From positions 2,356,001-2,420,000 of the forward strand of contig NZ_FXBL01000004.1 of NCBI RefSeq assembly GCF_900177325.1: DNA of 64,000 bases, written 5' to 3'. Positions within the stretch are counted from its first letter, which is position 1; each line of letters starts with the position of its first letter. The notes under the pieces were generated by a model. That model saw only the letters and a list, made by a program, of their open reading frames with translations. It ran no database searches and was not told the DNA's origin. Made by a program: the position numbers and the translations under genes. This DNA comes from Mesorhizobium australicum (lineage in GTDB: Bacteria > Pseudomonadota > Alphaproteobacteria > Rhizobiales > Rhizobiaceae). Below, in pieces: positions 53,597 to 62,818 of this stretch.

Positions 53597-55693
53597 TCAC
53601 ACCGCCTTCGTGACTGGGGGCGCGCAACGCTCGATGAGGTCGCCGATCGGTTCCGGCCTGTGCAGCAGGAAGCCCTGGCCGTAGTCGACGCCCATCTCGG
53701 CCAGCATCTCCAGCGTCTCCTGCTTCTCGATCTTCTCGGCCACGACCGAATAGCCGAGGCTGCGCGCGATGCCGATGATCGCCGAGACGATCTCGCGGTC
53801 GTAGCGGCTCTCCGTCATGTGCTCCACGAAGGAGCCGTTGATCTTGATCGCATCGATCGGAAAGCGGCGAAGGTATTCGAACGAGCTCATACCGGCCCCG
53901 AAATCGTCGAGGCTGACTCGGCATTTGCGTTGCCGCGCGTTGAGGATGAATTGTTCCGCCGCGTCGAAATTGGTAACCGCGGCGGTTTCGGTGATCTCGA
54001 ACATGATGCTGCACGGCGAGGTTCCGGTCTCGACCATGACGGTGTCGACGAACTCCCACAGCAGCGGATCGCTGAGCGTCTGCGCCGACAGGTTGAAGGC
54101 GAGCATGATGCCACCGCGGGCGGCCGCCGCGCCGTAGCGCTTCAGCGTCGTCTGGAAGATCCAGCGGTCGAGCTTCGCTGCGACGCCGAAGCGCTCCGCC
54201 GCGGGAATGAACTCGCCGGGCGGGATCAGCCGACCGTCCTTGGCGATGAGGCGGACCAGCACCTCGACATGGCCGCAGGCTTCCCAGGGGTGGCCGATCG
54301 GATGGATCTGCTGCCCGAACAGGGCGATGCGATCGCTCTCAAGCGCGTCCATCGTGTCCGATGCCATCCGCGCCGCGTTGAGGCCCACCGTCGCCGCGTT
54401 CCCCTGCGCGGAGAACAGCGCGTGGCGGTTCCGACCCGTCGCCTTGGCGGCATAGCAGGCGTCATCGGCTGAGGCGAGCGCGTCTGACACGGTGACCGTG
54501 GCGTCCGCCATGAAGGCGATGCCGATGCTGGCTGCCAGCCGCCGCGAGCCGGAGCTCGGGCCGAGGTCCGCGTCGCGGATCGCGGCCAGAATGTCGTCGG
54601 CGAGTCTTTCGGCAGGCGCCACATCGCAGGTCGGCACTACCAGCGCGAATTCGTCGCCGCCGAGGCGCGCCGCCTGCGCTCCGGGCGGCAGGACGGCGCG
54701 GATGTCGTCCGCTATCCGCCGCAGCGCCACGTCGCCGGCCGCGTGCCCCGCAAAGTCGTTAAGTGCCTTGAAGTAGTCGAGGTCGATGTAGAACACCGCC
54801 AGCGGGAAATTTCCGCCCTCGTCGCGGATCTGCGTCAGCGCGTCGTCGAAGGCCGTCCGGTTGAGCAGGCCGGTGAGGGGATCGTGCCTGGCTGCATAGG
54901 CCAGCTCCTGCTCGCGCTTCTGCTCGTCGGTCACGTCCCGGACGGTCCCCAGCACGTAGCCCGAGGAATTGGGCTCCGGAATGTATCGGATCAGCGATTC
55001 GACATAGCGCACCTCGCCGTCGCCGCGGATGATGCGATAGCGGCTGGTGACCACATGCGTCGAGCCGACGGGAACCTCGTGCGCCTCCGAGGCTGCCTCC
55101 TTGTCCTCTGGATGGAGGAAGCCGTACCAGAAGTCCCTCGGCACCTCTTCGCCGTCCAGCGACACGCCGAAAATCCCTTGCGTCCGCTCGTCCCAGTAGC
55201 TGCGCTTTCTGTCGATGTCATGGTGCCAGATGCCGGTGCCGCTCGCCTCCAGCGCGAGTCGGAAGCGCACGTTCACCTGCTCCAGCGCCTGTTCGGCCGC
55301 CTTCTGTCGGGTGATGTCGGTCTGCACGCCGACCACGCGCGTCGGCTTGCCGTTCTTGTCCCGCTCCACCACGCCGCCGCGGTCGAGCACCCAGATCCAT
55401 TTGCCGGATTTATGCCGCAGCCTGAGTTCGGTCTCGATGATCTCGGTGAGCCCGGCGAGATGTTTCTCGCCGCTCGCGATCGCGCGCTCCTTGTCGTCGG
55501 GATGGGTCAGCCTCAGCCACAGATCGCTGACGGGCGGCAGTTCTCCCGGCTCGTAGCCGAGCATCCTCTCCCAGGTCGGCGAGTAGAAGCACTCGTCGGT
55601 CTTGAGGTTCCAGTCCCAGACGCCGAGCTTAGCCCGGTCGAGCGCGAGTTCCCAGAAAGCTTCGTCGCGGCGGTTGCTGGCCTTTTTCGCCAT
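53597..55693 (-). CDS. PAS-PAS-GGDEF-EAL cyclic di-GMP enzyme
   Basis: A 698-residue sensor enzyme without membrane segments. PAS 1 (about 15-130; YSPTWERMLGYEPGEL) and PAS 2 (about 140-265) each end in a PAC-type segment. The GGDEF domain has an intact LGGDEFALV active site. The EAL domain has EVLVRL as its signature, with ITETA, DDFGAGMSSFEYL, IKINGSF and QGFLLHRP also kept, so both synthesis and hydrolysis of c-di-GMP appear possible. It is inserted, on the opposite strand, between era and recO. Confidence 0.93.
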   Translation of the reverse strand: MAKKASNRRDEAFWELALDRAKLGVWDWNLKTDECFYSPTWERMLGYEPGELPPVSDLWLRLTHPDDKERAIASGEKHLAGLTEIIETELRLRHKSGKWIWVLDRGGVVERDKNGKPTRVVGVQTDITRQKAAEQALEQVNVRFRLALEASGTGIWHHDIDRKRSYWDERTQGIFGVSLDGEEVPRDFWYGFLHPEDKEAASEAHEVPVGSTHVVTSRYRIIRGDGEVRYVESLIRYIPEPNSSGYVLGTVRDVTDEQKREQELAYAARHDPLTGLLNRTAFDDALTQIRDEGGNFPLAVFYIDLDYFKALNDFAGHAAGDVALRRIADDIRAVLPPGAQAARLGGDEFALVVPTCDVAPAERLADDILAAIRDADLGPSSGSRRLAASIGIAFMADATVTVSDALASADDACYAAKATGRNRHALFSAQGNAATVGLNAARMASDTMDALESDRIALFGQQIHPIGHPWEACGHVEVLVRLIAKDGRLIPPGEFIPAAERFGVAAKLDRWIFQTTLKRYGAAAARGGIMLAFNLSAQTLSDPLLWEFVDTVMVETGTSPCSIMFEITETAAVTNFDAAEQFILNARQRKCRVSLDDFGAGMSSFEYLRRFPIDAIKINGSFVEHMTESRYDREIVSAIIGIARSLGYSVVAEKIEKQETLEMLAEMGVDYGQGFLLHRPEPIGDLIERCAPPVTKAV

Positions 55694-55851
55694 TCGTTCA
55701 CCCGGTGACTGTCGGCGTCGAAAAGATCACAATCTCAAGAACAATCCCTTAACCGAAGACGTGCGACGCGGCATGCATGCAACGCCCGCGCGTTATCGCC
55801 AGCGTATGTCCGCGCCTTGCTTTCGCCCGCCCATCCGGCCAGACTCGGCCG

Positions 55852-56604
55852 ATGGAGTGGCGCGACGAGGGAATCATAATCGGTGTGCGGCGTCATGGCG
55901 AGACGAGCGCCATCGTCGAGGCGATGACGCGCGCGCACGGCCGCCATCTCGGCCTCGTGCGCGGTGGCCGCTCGCGCAAGATGCAGCCGATGCTGCAGCC
56001 CGGCAACCGGGTCGATCTCACCTGGCGCGCGCGTCTCGACGAGCATCTCGGCACCTTCCAGGCCGAGCCGATCGAGCTCAACGCCGCGCGCCTGTTCGAT
56101 GCCGCCACCGCCGTGTTCGGCCTGCAGATGCTAGCCGCGCATTTGCGCCTCCTGCCTGAGCGCGATCCGCATCCGGCGCTCTACGAGACGCTTGGGCTGA
56201 TCCTTTCCCATCTCGACGATGCGGTCTCGGCCGGCGAGCTCGCCATCCGCTTCGAGCTTCTGGTCCTCGACGAACTCGGGTTCGGGCTCGACCTCTCCGA
56301 ATGCGCCGCGACCGGGACGCGCGACGATCTCGTCTACGTCTCGCCGAAATCCGGCCGTGCGGTGTCGCGCGCGGCGGGTGAACCTTGGCGCGACGCGATG
56401 CTGCCTCTGCCGGCCTTCCTCGACCGCCGCTCCGGCATGCGGGCGGACGCCTCGGCCTTCGAGCAGGCCTTCCGCCTGACCGGCTATTTCTTCGAGCGAC
56501 ACGTCTACGAGCCGCGCGGCATCGGCCAGCCCGAGGCGCGGGCAAGTTTCATCGCCGCGGTGCGCCGCGCCTTCCCGAGCAATGCAGGAGCAGCAGCCGA
56601 ATGA
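55852..56604 (+). CDS. recO: DNA repair protein RecO
   Basis: A 250-residue protein. The N-terminal OB-fold starts [18 protein letters not shown] and continues with [19 protein letters not shown]. The helical C-terminal part includes [20 protein letters not shown]. The usual zinc-binding Cys set is reduced to a single visible Cys here, as in some alphaproteobacteria. It loads RecA at gaps with RecF and RecR. The start at 55852 lacks a strong ribosome-binding site; the longer in-frame extension is not conserved-looking. It overlaps the thioesterase gene by 4 bp. Confidence 0.93.
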   Translation: MEWRDEGIIIGVRRHGETSAIVEAMTRAHGRHLGLVRGGRSRKMQPMLQPGNRVDLTWRARLDEHLGTFQAEPIELNAARLFDAATAVFGLQMLAAHLRLLPERDPHPALYETLGLILSHLDDAVSAGELAIRFELLVLDELGFGLDLSECAATGTRDDLVYVSPKSGRAVSRAAGEPWRDAMLPLPAFLDRRSGMRADASAFEQAFRLTGYFFERHVYEPRGIGQPEARASFIAAVRRAFPSNAGAAAE

Positions 56605-57116
56605 CCGCAGTCGAGCTTTTCCCCGGCTATGTCGTGCAGAAGGGGATCGGAACGATCCCTCGCGAGGATGTCGGGCTCTATTCGGGGCTCGAATTGCTGC
56701 AGCGGCTCATCGACGGCCATTACCCCGCCCCGCCGATCGGCGAGCGGCTCAATTTCGGCCTGACTGAAGTCTCGGAAGGCAGGGCGGTCTTCCGCGGTCT
56801 TCCGGGCGAGCGCCATCTCAATCCGCTCGGTTCCGTCCATGGCGGCTGGACCGGTACGATCATGGATTCCGCGCTCGCCTGTGCCGTCCAGACGCTGCTG
56901 GCGAAGGGCGAGGCGTACACGACAGTCGAGTTCAAGGTGAACCTGACGCGCCCGATTACCAGCCGCACGGGCGAGGTCGTGTGCGAGGGCAGGGTGGTGA
57001 GCAAGGGACGCACCATCGCCGTCTCGGAGGCGACGCTGAAGGACAAGGACGGCAAGCTGCTCGCCTTCGGAACCGAGACCTGCACGATCTTTCCTGTCGC
57101 CAATCTTGCAGGCTGA
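56601..57116 (+). CDS. PaaI family hotdog-fold thioesterase
   Basis: A 171-residue hotdog-fold protein. The family motif [20 protein letters not shown] (about 90-109) has the HGG turn and the catalytic Asp position on the central helix. [13 protein letters not shown] is the following strand. It likely hydrolyses an acyl-CoA thioester. The ATG overlaps the recO stop by 4 bp, so it is translated with recO, although the functions appear unrelated. Confidence 0.9.
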   Translation: MTAVELFPGYVVQKGIGTIPREDVGLYSGLELLQRLIDGHYPAPPIGERLNFGLTEVSEGRAVFRGLPGERHLNPLGSVHGGWTGTIMDSALACAVQTLLAKGEAYTTVEFKVNLTRPITSRTGEVVCEGRVVSKGRTIAVSEATLKDKDGKLLAFGTETCTIFPVANLAG

Positions 57117-57182
57117 GCCTCCGGGCAACACAGTCCTGATACTCCGCCTCTGTACTCCGCCGGCCAAACGGGAGGACCGCCC

Positions 57183-59954
57183 ATGTTCGACGGCTTCATA
57201 GGCACGATCGCGATTGTCGCGCTGATCTATTTCGTCTTCCGGCTCTATTCGCGCGTCGGTGCGCTGGAAACGGAGGTCGGCAAGCTGCGCGCGGTTGCGC
57301 GCCAGCAGGGGCGCGACAGTGCGGCCGATCCGCTGCCGTCCGAGATCGCCGCCTATGCGCCGGAGCTCGCCGATCAGGCCGAGGACGAAGCCGTCGCCGC
57401 GCGCGTCGACGACCTGCCGTCCGACGAAGACGCCGAGGAGCCGGCCGGTCCCTGGGCGCGGGCTGCGCGCGAGGCTGCGGAGCCCGAGGCCGAGCCCGCA
57501 GCGACTTCGGAGGCGTCCAAGCCGGCCAAGCCCGACATCGAGACCGCGCTCGGCACCCGCTGGGCGGTCTGGGTCGGTGGCCTTGCGCTCGCCTTCGGCG
57601 CGGTCTTCCTCATCCGCTACTCGATCGAGGCAGGAATCTTCGGCCCGCGCGTGCGTCTTTCGCTCGCGGCCCTCCTCGGCATCCTGCTCGTCGGCGCCGG
57701 CGAATTCGTGCGCCGCACAGGCTTCCGCGTGCCGGTGCAGGGCGCTGCCGGCGCCTATGTCCCCGGCATCCTCACCGCCGCGGGCGCATTCGCCCTGTTC
57801 GGCACCGTCTATGCCGCGCATGGCATCTATGGTTTCATCGGCCCGGCAGCCTCCTTCATCCTTCTCGGCGTGATCGGCGTCGGCACGATCGCGGCCGCTC
57901 TCGTCCACGGCCAGGCGCTGGCCGGCGTCGGCCTGCTCGGCTCGCTGCTGACGCCCATGCTGGTCGCCTCGCAGGCGCCGAGCCCCTGGTCGCTGTTCGG
58001 CTATCTCGCCATAGTACTTGCCGCGAACACCGCCGTTGCGCGCATCCGCTCCTGGTCGCTGTTGGCTTCCGCCGGCATCCTGGGCGCGGGCGTCTGGTCG
58101 ATGGTCTATCTGGCGGAGGCGTTTCCGGTTGATCCCGCGCCGGTGCTTTTCATCCAGCTCGTCGTGCTCGCAGCACTCGTACTTCTGTGGTTCCGCGGCC
58201 GGACAGCCGACGAGCCGACGAACTGGCGCGATACGCCGTCGATCGCGGCTGCGCTCACCACCGGTCTCTCCGCCTGCGCGCTGCTGGTGGTGGACGAACT
58301 GGTCTTTACCGGCTCCGCGCCCTGGGGTGCGGCCCTTGTCGCCGCGATGGTCGCGGCGGCATGGCTGCGCAGCCGTGCCGTGACGATCCTGCACGCCGCT
58401 GGCCTCGTCGCTGTTGTTGCGTTTGCCCGCGTCGCGCTCGCGGCTGACTTCTCCGTCTACGCCTTCGACGGCATCCTGATCTTCGACGGCGGTATGCCGT
58501 CCATGCCGCAGTCGACGGCGATGCTCGTCGGCATCCTGCTGTCCCTTCTGTTCCTCGCCCTCGGTCTCTGGACCGCGTTCCGCGCGGCCTCGGGCGACGC
58601 CCTGCGCTCCGCCTCGTGGTCGCTCTGGGCCGCGGCCGTTTCCGTCACCATCGTTGCGGCGCTGTGGTTCGCCTTCGGCTATGTCGATCGCGACTATCGC
58701 TACGCCTTCGCCATGCTGGCGCTTGCCGGCGTGCTTATGGCCGGCGCCGAGATGATTTCTCGCCGCGAGACGCCTGCGCTTGCCGGCGGCTGGGCGGTGT
58801 CCTTTGCGCTGGCCGGCGCGTTCGCCGCAGCGGTCGTCTTCGTCCACGCCGCCTTCGGCACTCTTCTCACCACCATCCTGTGCGGCCTGCTGGCGCTGGC
58901 GCCGGCCTTCGCGACCCGCCTGCGTTCATGGCCGGCGCTCGGCTGGCTTTGCGTCGCGGCCGTGGCGGTGACGATCGCGCGCATCCTGCCCGATCCCACC
59001 ATCATCGGCGCGTCCCGGCTCGGCACGATGCCGGTCTTCAACGCGCTCCTGCCCGGCTACGGCCTGCCGGCGCTCGCCTTCATCGCCGCCGCATGGCAGC
59101 TCGGCCGCACCACCGGCGGCGCGCCGCGCATCGTGATGGAGGCTGCGGCGGCCCTCTTCGCGCTGCTGACGGTCGCCATGCTGGTCCGCCATGCCATGAA
59201 CGCCGGCATCATCGACGGCGCGGAGCCGCGGCTTGCCGAACAGGCGATCTACACGCTGATCGCGCTCGGCGCCGGCGCCATCCTGATCGCGCTCGACCTG
59301 CGTTCGCCGAGCCCGGTCTTCCGCTACGGCTCGATGGCGGCCGGCGTGGTGTCGGTTCTCCTGATCGTCGCGCAGCATTTCGGCTTCCAGAACCCGCTCT
59401 TCACCAACGAGTCCGTCGGGCCCATTCCCTTCATCGACCTGATCCTGCTCGGCTACCTGCTGCCGGGTCTGGCGGCGGCTGCCGTCGCAGCTTTCGCGCG
59501 GAACCGCAGGCCAGCCTGGTATGTCGCGATGCTTGCGCTGCTCTCGGCGACGCTCATCTTCGCCTGGGCGACGTTGGCGCTGCGCCGCCTGTTCCACGGC
59601 GAATATCTCGGCCTCGTCAACGGCATGGGGCAGGTCGAGACCTATGCCTATTCGGCGCTCTGGCTCGCCATCGGCGTGCTGGTGCTGGTGGTGGGCGTGC
59701 GCCTGCGCTCGCAGGTGCTGCGCATTGCCTCGGCGGTGGTGATCGCGGTCGCCGTAGGCAAGGTGTTCCTGTTCGACATGTCCGAGCTGGAAGGCGTGCT
59801 GCGCGCGCTCTCCTTCATCGGCCTCGGCGCGGTGCTGATCGGCATCGGCCTGTTCTACCAGCGGCTCCTCGTCCGCTCGAGGACAACCGATGCCGCAAGC
59901 GCGGAGGTCACTCCGCCGGCGCCAGCACCGGGCGATCGACCGGCCGTTCCTTGA
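57183..59954 (+). CDS. DUF2339 multi-pass membrane protein
   Basis: A 923-residue integral membrane protein. An N-terminal membrane segment (FIGTIAIVALIYFVFRLY) is followed by a short coiled coil, an acidic Ala/Glu/Pro-rich cytoplasmic linker (about 45-125), then TRWAVWVGGLALAFGAVFLIRYSIEAG and more than twenty hydrophobic helices. This is the DUF2339 layout; its function is not known. GGGAGGACC precedes the ATG. Its 3' end overlaps the convergent MFS gene by 47 bp. Confidence 0.9.
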   Translation: MFDGFIGTIAIVALIYFVFRLYSRVGALETEVGKLRAVARQQGRDSAADPLPSEIAAYAPELADQAEDEAVAARVDDLPSDEDAEEPAGPWARAAREAAEPEAEPAATSEASKPAKPDIETALGTRWAVWVGGLALAFGAVFLIRYSIEAGIFGPRVRLSLAALLGILLVGAGEFVRRTGFRVPVQGAAGAYVPGILTAAGAFALFGTVYAAHGIYGFIGPAASFILLGVIGVGTIAAALVHGQALAGVGLLGSLLTPMLVASQAPSPWSLFGYLAIVLAANTAVARIRSWSLLASAGILGAGVWSMVYLAEAFPVDPAPVLFIQLVVLAALVLLWFRGRTADEPTNWRDTPSIAAALTTGLSACALLVVDELVFTGSAPWGAALVAAMVAAAWLRSRAVTILHAAGLVAVVAFARVALAADFSVYAFDGILIFDGGMPSMPQSTAMLVGILLSLLFLALGLWTAFRAASGDALRSASWSLWAAAVSVTIVAALWFAFGYVDRDYRYAFAMLALAGVLMAGAEMISRRETPALAGGWAVSFALAGAFAAAVVFVHAAFGTLLTTILCGLLALAPAFATRLRSWPALGWLCVAAVAVTIARILPDPTIIGASRLGTMPVFNALLPGYGLPALAFIAAAWQLGRTTGGAPRIVMEAAAALFALLTVAMLVRHAMNAGIIDGAEPRLAEQAIYTLIALGAGAILIALDLRSPSPVFRYGSMAAGVVSVLLIVAQHFGFQNPLFTNESVGPIPFIDLILLGYLLPGLAAAAVAAFARNRRPAWYVAMLALLSATLIFAWATLALRRLFHGEYLGLVNGMGQVETYAYSALWLAIGVLVLVVGVRLRSQVLRIASAVVIAVAVGKVFLFDMSELEGVLRALSFIGLGAVLIGIGLFYQRLLVRSRTTDAASAEVTPPAPAPGDRPAVP

Positions 59955-61167
59955 TCGGCCAGTGCACCACGGCCGCGAACAGGCCGAGTGCCACGCCGAG
60001 CCACCAGACGATGTCGTAGCTGCCGTAGATGTCGTAGAGGTAGCCGCCGAGCCAGACGCCGAGGAACGAGCCCACCTGGTGCGACAGGAAGACGATGCCG
60101 CCCAGCAGGCCGAGATGACGCGTGCCGAACATGATTGCGACCAGGCTGTTGGTCGGCGGCACGGTCGACAGCCACAGGAGGCCCATCAGCACCGCGAACA
60201 CGACCACCACAAACGGCGTCTGCGGCACCAGCAGGAACCAGGTGATCAGGATCGAGCGGCCGAGATAGATCAGCGACAGGAAGATCGGCTTTGAATAGCG
60301 CTGGCCGATGAAGCCGGAGGCGAGCGAGCCGATGATGTTGAAGAAGCCGATCAGCGCCAGCGAGATCACCGCATAGCGCGCCTCGATACCGATGTCGGAG
60401 ATGTAGGCCGGGAAGTGGGCGGTGATGAAGGCGACCTGAAAACCGCAGACGAAGAAGCCGGAGACCAGCAGGAGATAGCTCTGGTGGCCGAACGCTTCCC
60501 TGAGCGCTGCTTTCATCGACTGGTCGATCTCGGCCTTGCTTGCAAGCCCGGTCTGCGCATTGCCGCGCAGCGGAATGGCAAGCACCGGGACGATCAGCAT
60601 CATCGCGCTCATCGCCACCAGCGAGTTGAACCAGCCATAGGCGTCGATCAGTCCTTGTGACAGCGGCGCGAACACGAACATGCCGGCCGAGCCGGCGGCG
60701 GTGCCGATGCCGAAGGCAAGGCTGCGCTTCTCCGGCGCGACGTTGCGTGCGAAGGCGGCCAGCACGATACCGAACGAGCCGGACGCGATGCCGAGGCCGA
60801 CCAGCACGCCGCCGCCGATGTGCAGCAGGGCCGGACTGTCGGCCACCGCCATCAGGATCAGGCCACTGGCGTAGAGGATGCCTGACAGCGCCAGCACCCG
60901 CCAGGTGCCGAACTTGTCGGCGATCGCGCCGAAGAACGGCGTGCCCAGCCCCCAGGCGAGGTTCTGGATCGCCATGGCGAGGCCGAACGTGGTTCGGTCC
61001 CACCCCTTGTCGGCCAGCATGGGAAGCTGGAAGAACCCCATTGCCGAGCGGGGGCCGAAGGTCAGCGCCGCGATCAGGCAGCCGCAGATGATGACCAGCC
61101 ACGGCATCGAGGGAGCCGGGCGTGCTTGCGCGATGGAAACGGGCACGTAAATCTCCTGCGGAGGCAT
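59908..61167 (-). CDS. MFS transporter
   Basis: A 419-residue transporter with about twelve hydrophobic segments. LADKGWDRTTFGLAMAIQNL and the following helix resemble the oxalate/formate-antiporter-like branch; the middle cytoplasmic loop lies near 195-220 (KAEIDQSMKAALREAFG). It probably moves a small organic anion. The start MPPQEIYVP at 61167 follows a TATATAC-containing segment but no strong ribosome-binding site. The last 47 bp overlap the 3' end of the DUF2339 gene on the other strand. Confidence 0.9.
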   Translation of the reverse strand: MPPQEIYVPVSIAQARPAPSMPWLVIICGCLIAALTFGPRSAMGFFQLPMLADKGWDRTTFGLAMAIQNLAWGLGTPFFGAIADKFGTWRVLALSGILYASGLILMAVADSPALLHIGGGVLVGLGIASGSFGIVLAAFARNVAPEKRSLAFGIGTAAGSAGMFVFAPLSQGLIDAYGWFNSLVAMSAMMLIVPVLAIPLRGNAQTGLASKAEIDQSMKAALREAFGHQSYLLLVSGFFVCGFQVAFITAHFPAYISDIGIEARYAVISLALIGFFNIIGSLASGFIGQRYSKPIFLSLIYLGRSILITWFLLVPQTPFVVVVFAVLMGLLWLSTVPPTNSLVAIMFGTRHLGLLGGIVFLSHQVGSFLGVWLGGYLYDIYGSYDIVWWLGVALGLFAAVVHWPIKERPVDRPVLAPAE

Positions 61168-61389
61168 CTATTGTGTATATGCACGATAGGAGGAGTTGGC
61201 GGTCGCGTCCAATGAGTTGCGGAGACCGGTTGTTCAATTCCGTTGATAGATCGCGGCGTCGGGAATAGCGGCGCGCCCTGCGGCGTTCATGGGACAGGCT
61301 GCCCTTACGCGACGCTTGTGCGGCGGGCAGTCCGGCGTATCAATGGCGCCGGCGAGCCGGAATCGGCCGGTCGCCGCGTCGGGCAGGAC

Positions 61390-61908
61390 ATGGACGAGAA
61401 ACGGGGTGCGATCCTTGCCGAGCTGCCGCGCCTGCGCCGCTATGCGCGCGCGCTGGTGCGCGACCGCGACCTCGCGGACGACCTTGTGCAGGACTGCATC
61501 GAGAAGGCGCTGGCCCGTATCGACGGCTGGCAGAGCGGCGAAAACCCGCGGCGATGGCTGTTCACGATCATGCACAACCTCTTCGTCGACCAGGTACGCA
61601 GACTGAGGCGGCGGGGCGAGACCGTAAACTACGAGGATGCGAGCGGACCGGCTCTGGTCACGGAGCCGGCGCAGCTCGACAACATCGCGGCGCGCGAGGT
61701 GCTGCAGGCCCTGCAGGCGATCGCGCCCGACCGCCGTTCGGCGCTGGTGCTCGTGGCCGTCGAGGGGTTGACCTATGCCGAGGCCGCCACCGTCCTCGGC
61801 ATCCCCGCCGGCACGGTCATGTCGCGTATCGCAAGGGGAAGGGAAGAGCTGCGCAAGGAACTGGAGGACGCCTCGCGCCGACGGACGATGAAGGTAGTCG
61901 AACGATGA
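61390..61908 (+). CDS. ECF-type RNA polymerase sigma factor
   Basis: A 172-residue ECF sigma factor. Region 2 is at about 10-75 (RRYARALVRDRDLADDLVQD, then WLFTIMHNLFVDQVRR). Region 4 is at about 110-160 (LTYAEAATVLGIPAGTVMSR). I chose the ATG at 61390, which gives the usual length; a longer frame begins at 61243. The next gene overlaps by 4 bp and encodes a membrane anti-sigma factor, so the pair forms a signal-responsive switch. The signal is unknown. Confidence 0.92.
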   Translation: MDEKRGAILAELPRLRRYARALVRDRDLADDLVQDCIEKALARIDGWQSGENPRRWLFTIMHNLFVDQVRRLRRRGETVNYEDASGPALVTEPAQLDNIAAREVLQALQAIAPDRRSALVLVAVEGLTYAEAATVLGIPAGTVMSRIARGREELRKELEDASRRRTMKVVER

Positions 61909-62693
61909 CCTCGGAATTCACCGAACGCGACATCCACCTCGCGCTGGACGGCGAGCTGCCGGCCGAGCGCTTGCGCGACTTCGATGCCTGGCTGGGCGCT
62001 AATCCGGACATGAAGACCAAGGCGGCCCGCTTCGACGCCGACCGTCAGCGCCTCCAGACCGCGCTCGGCGCCGTCGCCTACGAGCCCGTGCCCGCCAAGC
62101 TGACGCAGGCGATCCTCGGCGACGGCTCGGACCTGTTCGGCATGCGGAACTGGTGGCGCGGTGCGGTCGCGGCTGGCCTCCTCGTCGCGGCCGCGGCCGG
62201 CGGATACGCGCTAGGCATCGCTGGCGGCCCGTCGCGGATTGCAGGCTTGCCCGACCCGGTCGCCGAGCGCGCGGTGACGGCGCATCGCATCTATTCGGCC
62301 GAGAAGCTGCACGTCGTCGAGGTCGGCGCCGACCAGAAGGACCATCTCGTCGGCTGGCTCTCCAAGCGCGTCGGAACCGCGCTCACCGCGCCGGATCTCG
62401 CGCCGGAGGGTTTCAGCCTCGTCGGCGGGCGGCTCCTGCCCTCCGGGGAGAAGGTCGCCGCGCAGTTTATGTACCAGGACTATTCCGGCAACCGCATCTC
62501 GCTCTACGTGACGCAGTCCGCCGGAACGAACGAAACCGGCTTCCGCCTGTTCGAGAATGCGGACGCCCGCGCGTTCTACTGGCTGGACGGCGGTTTCGGC
62601 TATGCGATCGCCGGCGCGGTTCCCGAAGCGACCATGGAGGCGGTGGCGCGCGCTGCCTACAGGCAGCTCCTTCCCAGCGCCGCGAAAGGCTAG
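61905..62693 (+). CDS. Membrane-bound anti-sigma factor
   Basis: A 262-residue protein. The N-terminal part (about 1-70; TERDIHLALDGELPAERLRD) resembles anti-sigma domains without the zinc-binding His/Cys set. One membrane helix follows at about 78-100 (WWRGAVAAGLLVAAAAGGYALGI). The C-terminal part is periplasmic. It overlaps the sigma factor gene by 4 bp. It should hold the sigma factor inactive at the membrane until a periplasmic signal arrives. Confidence 0.9.
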   Translation: MTSEFTERDIHLALDGELPAERLRDFDAWLGANPDMKTKAARFDADRQRLQTALGAVAYEPVPAKLTQAILGDGSDLFGMRNWWRGAVAAGLLVAAAAGGYALGIAGGPSRIAGLPDPVAERAVTAHRIYSAEKLHVVEVGADQKDHLVGWLSKRVGTALTAPDLAPEGFSLVGGRLLPSGEKVAAQFMYQDYSGNRISLYVTQSAGTNETGFRLFENADARAFYWLDGGFGYAIAGAVPEATMEAVARAAYRQLLPSAAKG

Positions 62694-62818
62694 CGGATGG
62701 CGACGGAAACTGTCACAATTCGGCCTGAATCGCGGCGCGAAAGCGCGAGCCGTCGACAGGCGTGGAAGCGCCTGATATCGGCGTAACACCTTCTCGCAGA
62801 CGAGGTCATCCTCTCCGC

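Noticed and set aside
56505..58847. A 780-codon minus-strand open frame over recO, the thioesterase and the DUF2339 gene
   Set aside because: Shadow frame of high-GC coding DNA; the plus-strand genes show signature motifs and ribosome-binding sites.
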